Shown: piece by piece, positions 16,172 through 25,626 of the stretch
Numbering within the stretch: position 1 is the first letter of the stretch
How the letters are laid out: each line of letters opens with the position of its first letter
Assembly (NCBI GenBank): GCA_016208415.1
Contig: JACQYB010000061.1
Location: forward strand, 1-40,823
DNA: 40,823 bases
Direction of reading: 5' to 3'
Origin: Betaproteobacteria bacterium
GTDB taxonomy: Bacteria > Pseudomonadota > Gammaproteobacteria > Burkholderiales > Rhodocyclaceae
Program-made: the position numbers and the translations under genes
The notes under the pieces: generated by a model
What the model saw: only the letters and a program-made list of their open reading frames with translations
What the model was told of the DNA's origin: nothing
The model's database searches: none

Positions 16172-17680
16172 ATGTGGAACCTGCTCGGGCTGCAGACCTA
16201 CATCCTGGCGCTGGTGGCAGCCATCCTCCTCCTGCCCGACCGCATCTGGGACGAGGACTCGCAGCAGTTGCTGGCGGGCCTGGGACTCATCGCCGCCTGG
16301 CGCTACGGCTGGTGGGGGGTGCACCTCCTGCGCGCGCTGGTGTTCGAGCACCGGGTGTTCCCGCGCCTGCGCGCTGCGGCCGAGCACCTGTGGTCGACGG
16401 GATGGCGGCCGCAGCGACTGCATTTCATGATGACCACCTTCCGCGAGCGACGCGAGATCACCGAACGGGTGCTCGACGCCATCCTCGCCGAGGTGCAGGC
16501 CATGGGCGTGCCCACCACCCTCTACGTGGGCATCGGCGACGACCACGACGAGGAGGCGATCACCGCCCATCTGGCGCACCGCCGCGCCCTCAAGGCCCTG
16601 GAACTCCACCTGGTGCGCCAGCCGGCGCCGGGCAAGCGCATGGCAATCGGCGCCGTGCTGCGGGCCATGGCCGCCGACGGCATCGGCGGCGACGATCCGG
16701 TGGTGTTCCTCGACGGCGACGTGGTGCTGGAGCCGGACTCGGTGCGCCGCTGCCTGCCATTCTTCGCCCTGAACCCACGGCTGCAGGCGCTCACCACCGA
16801 CGAGCGCGCCGAGGTCATCGGTCCGGCGTGGATGCACGACTGGCTGGCGCTGCGCTTCGCCCAGCGCGACCTGGGCATGAAGTCCCACGCTCTCTCCGGG
16901 AAGGTGCTCACCCTCACCGGCCGCATGTCGGTCTTCCGCGCCTGCAATGTGGTCCAGCCCGGTTTCTACGGCGTGGTGGAGGCCGACGCCCTGGACCACT
17001 GGCTGTGGGGCCGCTTCCGCTTCCTCTCCGGCGACGACAAGAGCACCTGGTACTGGCTGCTGTGCCAGGGCGCGGAGATGCTCTACGTGCCCGACGCCCG
17101 GGTGGTCACCGTGGAGGTGGTGGAGGGCAACGGCATCGGGCGCATGCAGGCCAACCTGCTGCGCTGGTCGGGCAACATGCTGCGCAACGGCTCGCGCGCC
17201 ATCGCCCTTGGGCCGCGCAAGGTGGGCGGATTCATCTGGTGGTGCCTGGTGGACCAGCGCATCGCCATCTGGACGCCGCTCATCGGACCGGTAGCGGCGC
17301 TGGGCATGGCGCTGGCGGTCACCTGGGCCGCGATCCCCGCCTTCATCATCTGGGTGGCGGCCACGCGGCTGGTGCTGGCGGCCTTCCTGTTCCGCCACGC
17401 GGGAGGCATCAACATGCGCTACCCCTTCCTCCTCTACGCCAACCAGATGCTCAACGCCGCGGTCAAGGCCTACATCTGGTTTCGGCTCCCCAAGCAGCGC
17501 TGGGCCAACCGCGGCAACCAGAAGGCGCGCCAGCACGAGGATGGCCTGTGGCAGGTGAGGAACTGGATCGCGCGCTACCTCACCGCGGCCTCGCTGGTCG
17601 CCCTGGCCTGGGGGGTCATGCTCTACCTCGGGCTGCTGCCCGCGCCCGGCTGGACCCATCTGCGGCTGCTGCTGGCATGA
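16172..17680 (+). CDS. alg8: Alg8-like membrane glycosyltransferase (family 2), mannuronan polymerase candidate
   Basis: 502 residues, near the 494 of Pseudomonas Alg8. Two N-terminal membrane helices (about 5-21 and 33-55) are followed by the GT2 domain: IGDDHDEEAI (121-130), the UDP/GDP and metal site FLDGDVVLEPDS (179-190), TGRMSVFRACNV (249-260), the acceptor/base motif SGDDKSTWYWL (286-296) and the QANLLRW form of the QxxRW motif (326-332). C-terminal membrane helices follow (about 345-405, 465-490). The SGDDKSTWY and RWSGNMLRNG strings are Alg8-like. It should polymerise GDP-mannuronate across the inner membrane under control of the Alg44-like protein. The stop overlaps the start of the beta-helix gene (ATGA). 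In Pseudomonas alg8 precedes alg44; here the order is reversed. Confidence 0.9.
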   Translation: MWNLLGLQTYILALVAAILLLPDRIWDEDSQQLLAGLGLIAAWRYGWWGVHLLRALVFEHRVFPRLRAAAEHLWSTGWRPQRLHFMMTTFRERREITERVLDAILAEVQAMGVPTTLYVGIGDDHDEEAITAHLAHRRALKALELHLVRQPAPGKRMAIGAVLRAMAADGIGGDDPVVFLDGDVVLEPDSVRRCLPFFALNPRLQALTTDERAEVIGPAWMHDWLALRFAQRDLGMKSHALSGKVLTLTGRMSVFRACNVVQPGFYGVVEADALDHWLWGRFRFLSGDDKSTWYWLLCQGAEMLYVPDARVVTVEVVEGNGIGRMQANLLRWSGNMLRNGSRAIALGPRKVGGFIWWCLVDQRIAIWTPLIGPVAALGMALAVTWAAIPAFIIWVAATRLVLAAFLFRHAGGINMRYPFLLYANQMLNAAVKAYIWFRLPKQRWANRGNQKARQHEDGLWQVRNWIARYLTAASLVALAWGVMLYLGLLPAPGWTHLRLLLA

Positions 17681-18825
17681 GCAGGACGCATCGGCCCGGT
17701 GCCTGGAGCCTGGCGCTGACCCTGGCGCTGATGGCGGCCCCGGCGCACGCGCGCACCTGGCACGTGGCCCCCGGCGCGGGACAGGAGGGCGACGGCCGCC
17801 CCGGGCATCCGCTGGGGTCCATCCAGCAGGCGCTCGGCCGCGCCGGCCCCGGCGAGCGCGTCGCGCTCGCCGCCGGTGACTACCGCGAAGACCTGGTGTC
17901 GGTGCGCGACGGCGCCCCCGACCGCCCCATCGTGCTCGAAGGCCCCCGCACCGCGGTGATCCGCGGCAGCGGCCGCTCGGCGCGGGTGATCCTCATCCGC
18001 CACGACCATCTGATCCTGCGCGGCTTCACGGTGGATGGCCTGGACGGCGATCCGCGGCTGCGCGGTTCCTGGCGCAACAAGCTCGTCTATCTCGCCGGCG
18101 AGCAGCCGGGCGATCCGGTGGTGGGCGTGAAACTGCTGCGCCTGCACCTGCGCAACGCCGGCGGGGAATGCCTGCGCATCCGCTACCACGCGCGGGACAT
18201 CGAGGTGGCGGAATCGGTCATCGAACGCTGCGGCGCCTACGACTTCCACCTGGGGGGCCAGGGTTCGGGCGCCCACGCTCGACTTGAAACCGGCTCGCTG
18301 CCCTCCGAGGGGGCTCCCGCCCGGGCGCGGCCCGGCGGCAGCGGGCGCAACGGCGAGGGCATCTACGTGGGCACCTCCAGCCGCCAGTGGGACGATGGAC
18401 GCAATCCCACCGGCGGACCCGACGCCACCCACGCCGTGCACATCCACAACAACCGCATCGACACCGGCGCGGCGGAGTGCATCGACATCAAGGAAGGCGC
18501 ACACGACAACCTGGTCGAGCACAACGAATGCCACGGCCAGGCGGACCCCAACAGCGGCGGCATCAGCGTGCGCGGCGACGCCAACACCGTGCGCCACAAC
18601 CTCGTGGTGGCGCCGGCAGGCGCCGGGGTGCGGGTGGGCGGCAACGAGGTGGACGGGCGCCGCTACGGCGTGGGCAACACGGTGCGCGACAACCGGGTGG
18701 AGGGTGCCGGCGCCCGTGCCTTCAAGATCCTGGTCCGACCCCAGGCGCTGGTGTGCGGCAACCTGGCGGTCGGCTCCCCGGGCGGCGACATCACCACGCA
18801 GGAATACATGCTGCCCTGTCCGTGA
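17677..18825 (+). CDS. Secreted right-handed parallel beta-helix protein of the alginate-like locus
   Basis: 382 residues, with a signal peptide (cleavage after about APAHA, residue 26). The mature part begins TWHVAPGAGQEGDG and has the repeated turns of a right-handed beta-helix: PIVLEGPRTAVIRGSG, HLILRGFTVDGL, HAVHIHNNRID, ECIDIKEGAHDNLVEHNEC, GISVRGDANTVRHNLV. The layout recalls polysaccharide lyases (PL6-like) and epimerases. However, the AlgG/AlgE epimerase motif DPHD is absent, so algG should not be assigned. Lys272 and Arg299 lie on successive turns, as do the catalytic Lys/Arg of PL6, but this is only suggestive. Translation is coupled to alg8 by ATGA. Residues 199-223 come from an inserted DNA repeat. 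A role in trimming or modifying the polymer in the periplasm is inferred. Confidence 0.8.
   Translation: MSRTHRPGAWSLALTLALMAAPAHARTWHVAPGAGQEGDGRPGHPLGSIQQALGRAGPGERVALAAGDYREDLVSVRDGAPDRPIVLEGPRTAVIRGSGRSARVILIRHDHLILRGFTVDGLDGDPRLRGSWRNKLVYLAGEQPGDPVVGVKLLRLHLRNAGGECLRIRYHARDIEVAESVIERCGAYDFHLGGQGSGAHARLETGSLPSEGAPARARPGGSGRNGEGIYVGTSSRQWDDGRNPTGGPDATHAVHIHNNRIDTGAAECIDIKEGAHDNLVEHNECHGQADPNSGGISVRGDANTVRHNLVVAPAGAGVRVGGNEVDGRRYGVGNTVRDNRVEGAGARAFKILVRPQALVCGNLAVGSPGGDITTQEYMLPCP
18271..18345 (+). repeat. Palindromic repeat copy 2, inserted in frame in the beta-helix gene
   Basis: 75 bases encode residues 199-223 and interrupt what would otherwise read GQGSG-RNGEGIYVG, a typical beta-helix turn. 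The DNA contains TCGCTGCCCTCCGAGGGGGC and GCGGCCCGGCGGC, matching the intergenic copy at 1944-2012 read on the minus strand. The length is a multiple of three and introduces no stop. Encoded residues are Ala/Arg/Pro/Gly-rich and likely form a surface loop. Confidence 0.6.
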
Positions 18826-19150
18826 CGCAGCCCGGCGCGCCCGACGAACGTCCGCGGCCACCGCCGCTTCCGTGGGCGGGGTGCCAAGGCCCTGTCTGCA
18901 AACCGGGGCGGAAGCCGGCACCCTCTTCGGTCGAACATTACAGTTCCACGCCCATCGCGCCGTAAATCCGTTCAGACGACCGGGGCATCTGCCCACGGCC
19001 GGCGGATGCTGGGGTAACCTTGCGGGTTCTCGAACCCCGTGTTAGAAAATTCACGACAACCACGTGACCAAGCCGATATTCTCGACTGCCAAGTTCCCGG
19101 GGCCCAGCGGCGCGCGCTTGCTGTTTGCGCCGCCATTGTCTTCCAGCCAT
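18826..19150. other. Intergenic region between the beta-helix gene and fimV
   Basis: 325 bases. No conserved gene is seen; the fimV frame is open back to 19064, but the extra residues precede the signal peptide and look untranslated. No strong terminator follows the beta-helix gene. A promoter candidate at 19020-19048 gives fimV its own start. Base composition becomes AT-richer around 18935-19080, as expected for a regulatory stretch. Confidence 0.55.
19020..19048 (+). promoter_or_regulatory. Candidate sigma-70 promoter for fimV
   Basis: TTGCGG (19020-19025) and TAGAAA (19043-19048) are separated by 17 bases. The predicted transcript start near 19055 leaves a leader of about 95 bases before the ATG at 19151. 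The -10 is weak but AT-rich context supports it. Confidence 0.35.
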
Positions 19151-21373
19151 ATGCGCTCACGCCTTTTCCGCCTTGCGCCCCTCGCCCTCGCGCTGTGGGC
19201 TGCCATGCCCGGGGCCGGTGCGGCCGGGCTGGGTGACATTCATGTCCTGTCGCGCATCGGCCAGCCGCTGCGGGCGGAGATCCCCCTGTTTCCCGCCGCG
19301 GGCGAGACGCTCGACGGGGCGTGTTACCGCATCGTGCCGGGCAATGGCGGCGACGAGATTCCCGTGTTGCCGCGGGGCGAGGTGGAACTGCGCAGCCGCA
19401 ACGGCAAGCCGGTGCTGGCCATCAGCACCACGGAAGCGGTCAATCACCCCATCGTCGCGGTGCGCCTGCATGTGGGCTGCGGCAAGGAACTGACCAAGGA
19501 ATTTCCGCTGCTGATGCCGGCGCCGGAGATGGCGACGGCCGTGGCAGCGCCGGCGATCGCGCCCGTGGCGCCGCTCTCCCCGCCACAGGCCGCCGAGGCA
19601 CCTGCGGCGGCGCGGGCAGCGGCGCGCCAGGCCGGCGCGGCCCCGGGCGACTTCAACGAATGGACCACCTACGAGGGCGAATCGCTGCAGTCCGTCGCCC
19701 AGGCGCTCTACCCCGTCAATCGCGTGGCGCGCCAGCGCTTCGTCACAGCGACGCTGCGCGCCAACCCCGGCGTCTTCCCCGGCGGGAAGGGGGCGTCCCG
19801 GGTGCTCCCCGCCGGCACCCGCCTGCACGTGCCCAATCTGCTCGCCTTGAGCCGGGCTGCGATGCCGGATGCGCAGGAAGCGGCCACCCGCCCGACGGAC
19901 GATGTGCCGTCCCGGGCCTCCGCGAGACCCGCGATGCGCCCGTCCCCGGCCCCCGCAGTGGACGCCGTTGCCGCGGCATCGCCTGAAACCGACGGTACCC
20001 CCGCCCCCGTCGCCAGACCCAGAGCCGCGAAGGCGGCAAAGCCGGCGGCGGCCGCCAAACCCGCGCCCCTCGCCGGCGTCGCGCCGGCGGCAGAACCACC
20101 GGCCGCCGCGCCCGAAGCGGCAAGGCCCGCCACGCCCAAGCCCGAAGCGGCCAAGCCCACCCCGAAGGACAAGATCGGCAAGCCCGCCGACGAGGGGACC
20201 GCACCGGTCGCCACGGCCCGGAAGCAACCCACGGGCGACCAGTTGACGGTCGGCACCCGCCCGGAGACCCCGGCGGGCAAGAAGCGCGAACCCACGCGCG
20301 AAGAAAAGCTCATCATGGACCTGGAGGACAAGGTTTCCGCGTATCAGGAAGCCATCGACCGGGTCCAGCGGATGGAGGCGCGTGCCCTGCAGCTCAAGGC
20401 CGAACTGGAGCGCATCGACGGCCAGATCGACGCCCTGGGCGGGCTGCCCGGCGCGGCACGCAAAACCGCAGCGCCGGTGGAGGGTGCCACGGCGGCCCCG
20501 GCATCGCAGGTCGCCGCGCCGGCACCGCAGGCTGCGGCCCCGACACCCGCTCCGGCGGCACCCGCCGCTCCTGCCCAGCCACCTGCGCCGGTCGCGAAGC
20601 CCCAACCGGCATCGCCTGCCGTTGCCACATCCACGCCCCCGCCGGCCGGCGAGGACGAGGGCGTACTGCCCTGGCTGCTTGCCGGCGCCCTGGCCATCGC
20701 CGCCGGCGCCGGAGGCCTGCTCTACTGGCGGCGACGCCGCGCCGAGTCCGCCGACGAACCCTTCGTGGGTACCACGCTGCTACAGCAACAGGCGGAGGCG
20801 TCCCGGACCGGAGGGGACGACCGCGACGGCACCGACGACCTCTCGGGCCTGAGCGCGGCTTCGGTGTTGTCCTCGGGCGAACGCGGTACCCAGGACATCG
20901 ACAAGGCGGAGTACGAATCGGCCATCGAACTGGCGGAGATCATGCTGTCCTTCGGCCGCATCCGCGCCGCCGCCCAGACCCTGGCCGACTACATCGACGC
21001 CAATCCCAGGCACTCCGTGGAGCCCTGGCTGCGCCTGCAGCAGATCTACCGCGAAGCGGGCATGCGCGGCGAGTACGAAGCGCTGGCCGAGAACTTCAAC
21101 AAGACCTTCAACGTCCAGTCCATGCCCTGGGACGAGAGCGCCGGCGAGCAGTTTCACACCCTGGAGGGCTTTGGCCACATCAAGGAACGGCTGGTCTCCA
21201 CCTGGGGCACCTCCGACTGCCTGGAATACCTGCACCGGCTCGTCGACGACAACCGCAACGGCACCCGTTCCGGCTTCCCGCTCGAAGTGCTGGATGAAAT
21301 CCTCATGCTCATATCGGTGCTGGAATTCCAGAAGCAGAACTCCAAGCTCGACCGCATGGGGCGGGCGGCCTAG
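19151..21373 (+). CDS. fimV: FimV/HubP-type peptidoglycan-binding polar hub protein
   Basis: 740 residues from the ATG at 19151, chosen because a signal peptide (RLFRLAPLALALWAAMPGAGA) begins there. The mature N-terminus GLGDIHVLSRIGQPLRAEIPL is the FimV signature. A LysM domain spans about residues 170-229. Next come a long Ala/Pro-rich linker (about 235-505, with a coiled coil near 384-430), one membrane helix (about 505-526), and a cytoplasmic domain from about 575 with the helical repeat DKAEYESAIELAEIMLSFGR. FimV anchors to septal peptidoglycan, places type IV pilus and polar proteins, and in Pseudomonas affects cAMP signalling and twitching. The last ~80 residues (LEGFGHIKERL...LEFQKQN) differ from the canonical FimV end. 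It stands alone, convergent with the Nif3-family gene. Confidence 0.85.
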   Translation: MRSRLFRLAPLALALWAAMPGAGAAGLGDIHVLSRIGQPLRAEIPLFPAAGETLDGACYRIVPGNGGDEIPVLPRGEVELRSRNGKPVLAISTTEAVNHPIVAVRLHVGCGKELTKEFPLLMPAPEMATAVAAPAIAPVAPLSPPQAAEAPAAARAAARQAGAAPGDFNEWTTYEGESLQSVAQALYPVNRVARQRFVTATLRANPGVFPGGKGASRVLPAGTRLHVPNLLALSRAAMPDAQEAATRPTDDVPSRASARPAMRPSPAPAVDAVAAASPETDGTPAPVARPRAAKAAKPAAAAKPAPLAGVAPAAEPPAAAPEAARPATPKPEAAKPTPKDKIGKPADEGTAPVATARKQPTGDQLTVGTRPETPAGKKREPTREEKLIMDLEDKVSAYQEAIDRVQRMEARALQLKAELERIDGQIDALGGLPGAARKTAAPVEGATAAPASQVAAPAPQAAAPTPAPAAPAAPAQPPAPVAKPQPASPAVATSTPPPAGEDEGVLPWLLAGALAIAAGAGGLLYWRRRRAESADEPFVGTTLLQQQAEASRTGGDDRDGTDDLSGLSAASVLSSGERGTQDIDKAEYESAIELAEIMLSFGRIRAAAQTLADYIDANPRHSVEPWLRLQQIYREAGMRGEYEALAENFNKTFNVQSMPWDESAGEQFHTLEGFGHIKERLVSTWGTSDCLEYLHRLVDDNRNGTRSGFPLEVLDEILMLISVLEFQKQNSKLDRMGRAA

Positions 21374-21466
21374 CAGCGCGAATCCGCCTCGCGCACCGCC
21401 GTCGTACCTGCCGGCGCGCCAGCCCCTCTGGCGCCACCGGGTGTGGTTCCTGCCTTGCCGCCCGAT

Positions 21467-22213
21467 TCAGGCGGGATTGTCGATGTCGATGAACACGCAC
21501 TCCAGCCCGCAATGCTCAGCGAGGTGCCGGCCCAGGGCCTCGATGCCGTAGCGTTCCGTGGCGTGATGGCCGGCGGACACATAGGCGACGCCGGATTCGC
21601 GGGCCAGATGCGCCGTCGGTTCCGACACTTCGCCGCTGAGATACAGATCCACGCCCGCCCCGATGGCCTGCTCGAACAGCCCCTGGGCGCCGCCCGTGCA
21701 CCATGCCACGCGCCGTACCGGCCGATCCGGGTCACCCAACAGCAGGGGCTCGCGCCCCAAGCGCACCGCCACCTCCGCCGCCACCCTGCCCGCCGCAAGC
21801 TCCCCCTCCAGCGTGGCAAGGAAGCCCAGGTCCTGATCGGCAAAACGCCCATCCGGCTGCCAGCCCAGAAGGCGCCCGAGACAGGCGTTGTTGCCGAGTT
21901 CCGGGTGCACGTCCAGCGGCAGGTGATAGGCGATGAGGTTGATGTCCTCGCGCAGCAGGGTCGCCAGCCGGGCCCTGCGTACCCCCGTGACGCGCTGGTC
22001 TTCGCCACGCCAGAAATAACCGTGATGCACCAGCACGGCGTCGGCGCGTTCCTCCACCGCCGCCTGCAGCAAGGCCAGACTGGCAGTCACGCCGGCGACC
22101 ACGCGCCGCACCTCGCCGCGACCTTCCACCTGCAGTCCGTTTGGGCAATAATCCTTCAGTCGCGCAGGCTCGAGTAGCCGGTCCAGGTATTCCAGCAATT
22201 CCGATCGCCGCAT
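21467..22213 (-). CDS. Nif3-like dinuclear metal center protein (YbgI family)
   Basis: 248 residues, the same length as E. coli YbgI. Metal-binding motifs are seen at VHHGYFW (His63, His64) and near the C-terminus [25 protein letters not shown] matches the conserved middle loop. Members form toroidal hexamers with two metal ions per subunit. Their enzymatic role is unsettled, though GTP cyclohydrolase and DNA-repair functions have been proposed for relatives. The gene diverges from the degS-like protease across 59 bases, so both promoters must lie in that short gap. Its 3' end faces fimV. Confidence 0.92.
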   Translation of the reverse strand: MRRSELLEYLDRLLEPARLKDYCPNGLQVEGRGEVRRVVAGVTASLALLQAAVEERADAVLVHHGYFWRGEDQRVTGVRRARLATLLREDINLIAYHLPLDVHPELGNNACLGRLLGWQPDGRFADQDLGFLATLEGELAAGRVAAEVAVRLGREPLLLGDPDRPVRRVAWCTGGAQGLFEQAIGAGVDLYLSGEVSEPTAHLARESGVAYVSAGHHATERYGIEALGRHLAEHCGLECVFIDIDNPA

Positions 22214-22272
22214 CGCTTCGCGCCTCTCCCATCGAGTAAACTGGGTCCATCGATCCCCATATCCGAGGAATT

Positions 22273-23451
<1,179 letters not shown>

Positions 23452-23505
23452 CAACGGAAGAGGAGGTGCCGGAGTCCCGGCGCGGGGCGAGGGAACAACC
23501 CCCCG

Positions 23506-24315
23506 TCAGAGCCTGCGGCTGTCCTCTTCCGCCTTGTCCAGTTCCCGCTCCATCTCGGCGTCGGTGGGCGGGCGGTAGTCGCTTGCCGGCGCGGCGGACG
23601 GGCGTCCGAGCAACGCTGCCACCACCAGCCCCAGCTCATAGAGCAGCCACATGGGCACGGCCAGCAGGATCTGCGACATGACGTCCGGCGGAGTGACCAC
23701 CGCAGCGATGACGAAGGCGCCGACGATCACATAGGGCCGGGCCTCGCGCAGTTTCTCCAGGCTCACCACGCCGAAGCGCGTCAGCACCACCACCGCCACC
23801 GGCACCTCGAAGGTCACCCCGAAGGCCAGGAACATGGTCATGACGAAGCTCAGGTACTGCTCGATGTCCGGCGCCGGGGTGATGCTCTTGGGCGCGAACT
23901 CGGCGATGAACTTGAAAACCTTGCCGAACACCAGGAAATAGCAGAACGCCACGCCGGCGAGAAACAGTAGCGTGCTGGCCACCACCAGCGGCAGCATCAG
24001 CTTCTTCTCATGCTCGTACAAACCCGGCGCCACGAAAGCCCAGGCCTGGTAGAGCACGACGGGCAGCGCCACGCCGAAGCCCACCATGAGCGTGACCTTG
24101 ATGGGCACGAAGAAGGGCGTGACCACGCCGGTGGCGATCATGCGCGTGCCGTCGGGCAGGGCGTTCATGAGCGGCAGGGCGAGCACATCGTAGATGTCTC
24201 CCGCCCACGGAATGAGGCACACCGTCACCACCACGACGGCGATGACGGCACGCAGCAGCCGGTCGCGCAACTCGACAAGGTGGGAGATGAAGGTTTCCTG
24301 TTGCTCCAGGGCCAT
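23506..24315 (-). CDS. tatC: Sec-independent protein translocase TatC
   Basis: 269 residues from the ATG at 24315. The frame is open further upstream, but the family N-terminus (MALEQQETFISHLVELRDRLLR) begins here. Six membrane helices are visible. Conserved segments are FISHLVELRDRL (recognition of the twin-arginine signal), EHEKKLMLPLVVAS, FVMTMFLAFGVTFEVPV and the C-terminal ITPPD-like VVTPPDVMSQ. TatC binds Tat signal peptides such as that predicted on DctP. It lies 7 bases after tatB. The C-terminal ~30 residues are acidic and cytoplasmic. It ends 54 bases from the convergent protease gene. Confidence 0.97.
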   Translation of the reverse strand: MALEQQETFISHLVELRDRLLRAVIAVVVVTVCLIPWAGDIYDVLALPLMNALPDGTRMIATGVVTPFFVPIKVTLMVGFGVALPVVLYQAWAFVAPGLYEHEKKLMLPLVVASTLLFLAGVAFCYFLVFGKVFKFIAEFAPKSITPAPDIEQYLSFVMTMFLAFGVTFEVPVAVVVLTRFGVVSLEKLREARPYVIVGAFVIAAVVTPPDVMSQILLAVPMWLLYELGLVVAALLGRPSAAPASDYRPPTDAEMERELDKAEEDSRRL

Positions 24316-24322
24316 GGTGCGC

Positions 24323-24766
24323 TCAGCCTGCCTTCTCGGACGAGGGCTGGATTGCCCGCGCAGGCGGTTCATCCGCCGAGGGTAACGCCGCCGGCCCTGC
24401 CGGCGGAGCGGCATCCGCGCCCGTCTGCGCCCCGGGGAGCGCCTCGTGGAGGGGACCGGGGACGCCCGACAGGCCGGACGAAGCCACATCGCCGACCTCG
24501 CGCAGGGACGACTCCACCGCGCGCATCTCGCTGCTCACCGAGCGTTCGATATCCAGCGCCGACTGCTTCATCTCCTGCTGGAGCTTGCGCAGTTCGTCGA
24601 GCTGGATCTCACGGTTGATGTCGGACTTGACGTCGGCCACGTAGCGCTGCAGGCGGCCCAGCAAGTGGCCGGCCGTGCGCGCCACCTTGGGCAGGCGCTC
24701 GGGACCGATGACGATGAGCGCCACCACGCCGATGAGCAGGAGTTCGGAGAAGCTGATATCGAACAT
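24323..24766 (-). CDS. tatB: Sec-independent protein translocase TatB
   Basis: 147 residues. The start [33 protein letters not shown] gives the short membrane helix, the GPERLP hinge and the amphipathic helix of TatB; a long cytoplasmic tail follows, Pro/Ala-rich at its end. TatB works with TatC in the receptor complex. It is separated from tatA by 120 bases and from tatC by 7, on the same strand. Confidence 0.97.
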   Translation of the reverse strand: MFDISFSELLLIGVVALIVIGPERLPKVARTAGHLLGRLQRYVADVKSDINREIQLDELRKLQQEMKQSALDIERSVSSEMRAVESSLREVGDVASSGLSGVPGPLHEALPGAQTGADAAPPAGPAALPSADEPPARAIQPSSEKAG

Positions 24767-24886
24767 GAAACTTGCCCGGGCGGCCCACGCCGGAATGGTG
24801 GGCCGGGGAAGTGGCTGCTACCCGCTACCGCGCCGCTCTGCGAGGCCGTACCCTGCGCCCGGCATCACGATCGCGCTTGAGGCGCT

Positions 24887-25117
24887 CTAAATGGAGCGGG
24901 TCTTTTCCTTGACCTCGCCCTCGATGGTCTGGCCGCCGCTGGTCACCTGGGGCGGCGGGGATGTCTCGCCGGGCTTGGTGGCGTCCTGCATGCCCTCCTT
25001 GAAACCTTTCACCGCGCCGCCGAGATCCTGCCCGATGTTGCGCAACTTCTTGGTGCCGAACACCAGCATCACGATCACGAGAACAATCAGCCAATGCCAG
25101 ATGCTGAAGGAACCCAT
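24887..25117 (-). CDS. tatA: Sec-independent protein translocase TatA
   Basis: 76 residues. [43 protein letters not shown] is a full TatA signature: one membrane helix, the FGxKKL hinge, and an amphipathic helix; a short polar tail follows. TatA oligomers form the translocation pathway. A strong ribosome-binding site AAGGAGA precedes the ATG. The gap to hinT upstream holds a small hairpin, so tatABC may have partly independent expression from the his genes. Confidence 0.97.
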   Translation of the reverse strand: MGSFSIWHWLIVLVIVMLVFGTKKLRNIGQDLGGAVKGFKEGMQDATKPGETSPPPQVTSGGQTIEGEVKEKTRSI

Positions 25118-25220
25118 CAGTGTCTCTCCTTATCACCCGTGAAGGGGCGCTTGCCTCAATCAAACCGCGGACTGCGCCGCTCCATCGACACGCAACCTGC
25201 ACGGCCGCCTGGTCGGAAAC

Positions 25221-25235
25221 GCAGCCTTCGGCTGC
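25221..25235 (-). terminator. Small hairpin directly after hinT
   Basis: On the minus strand GCAGCC-GAA-GGCTGC starts at the base after the hinT stop and is followed by GTTTCC. A 6-bp stem with a 3-base loop and a short T-run makes a weak intrinsic terminator or attenuator between hinT and tatA. Confidence 0.35.
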
Positions 25236-25583
25236 TCAGCGCTTGAGCATCGGCGGTAACGGATCGGGCCCGCCGAGGATGTGGATGTGCAGATGATACA
25301 CCTCCTGCAAACCCACCGGCCCGGTGTTGATGATGGTGCGAAAACCCTGATCACAGCCGTTCTCCCTTGCCAGTTTCGGCAGCAACACCATCATGCGGCC
25401 GAGCACGCCGGCGTCTTCCACAGTGCATTCCGCCAGCGAGGGGACATGCCGCTTCGGGATCACCAGGATGTGGGCCGGCGTCAGCGGCCGGATGTCGTGG
25501 AAGGCCAGGATCTCTTCATCCTCGTAGGCCTTGCGCGCGGGGATTTCCCCCCTGGCGATCCGGCAAAAAATGCAGTCATCCAT
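25236..25583 (-). CDS. hinT: HIT-family purine nucleoside phosphoramidase
   Basis: 115 residues. It has the zinc-type N-terminus CIFCRIARGEIPA and the histidine triad HLHIHIL at residues 97-103 (His97, 99, 101), ending with GG-PDPLPPM. HinT proteins hydrolyse adenosine phosphoramidates and aminoacyl-adenylates. It is encoded between hisE and tatA, a placement common in betaproteobacteria, and follows hisE by 43 bases, so it is probably the last gene of the his operon message. No direct role in histidine synthesis is known for it. Confidence 0.95.
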   Translation of the reverse strand: MDDCIFCRIARGEIPARKAYEDEEILAFHDIRPLTPAHILVIPKRHVPSLAECTVEDAGVLGRMMVLLPKLARENGCDQGFRTIINTGPVGLQEVYHLHIHILGGPDPLPPMLKR

Positions 25584-25626
25584 GAACCCTGTCTCCTGTC
25601 ACGTCGCCGCGACGCGTGGACCGTGG

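Noticed and set aside
16108-18825. 905-codon plus-strand frame covering alg8
   Set aside because: Its first part is an out-of-register reading of alg8; only the last 382 codons, the beta-helix gene, have a signal peptide and family sequence.
17677-18825. Assignment of the beta-helix protein as AlgG
   Set aside because: The DPHD epimerase motif is absent and similarity is limited to the general beta-helix pattern.
19064-19150. N-terminal extension of FimV
   Set aside because: The extra residues precede a complete signal peptide and would block export; the start at 19151 is better.
22214-22272. Divergent promoters between the Nif3-family and DegS-like genes
   Set aside because: They must exist nearby, but no hexamer pair good enough to report was found.
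23468-23481. GCCGG-AGTC-CCGGC hairpin between the convergent degS-like and tatC genes
   Set aside because: A 5-bp stem without a T-run on either strand; too weak to call a terminator.
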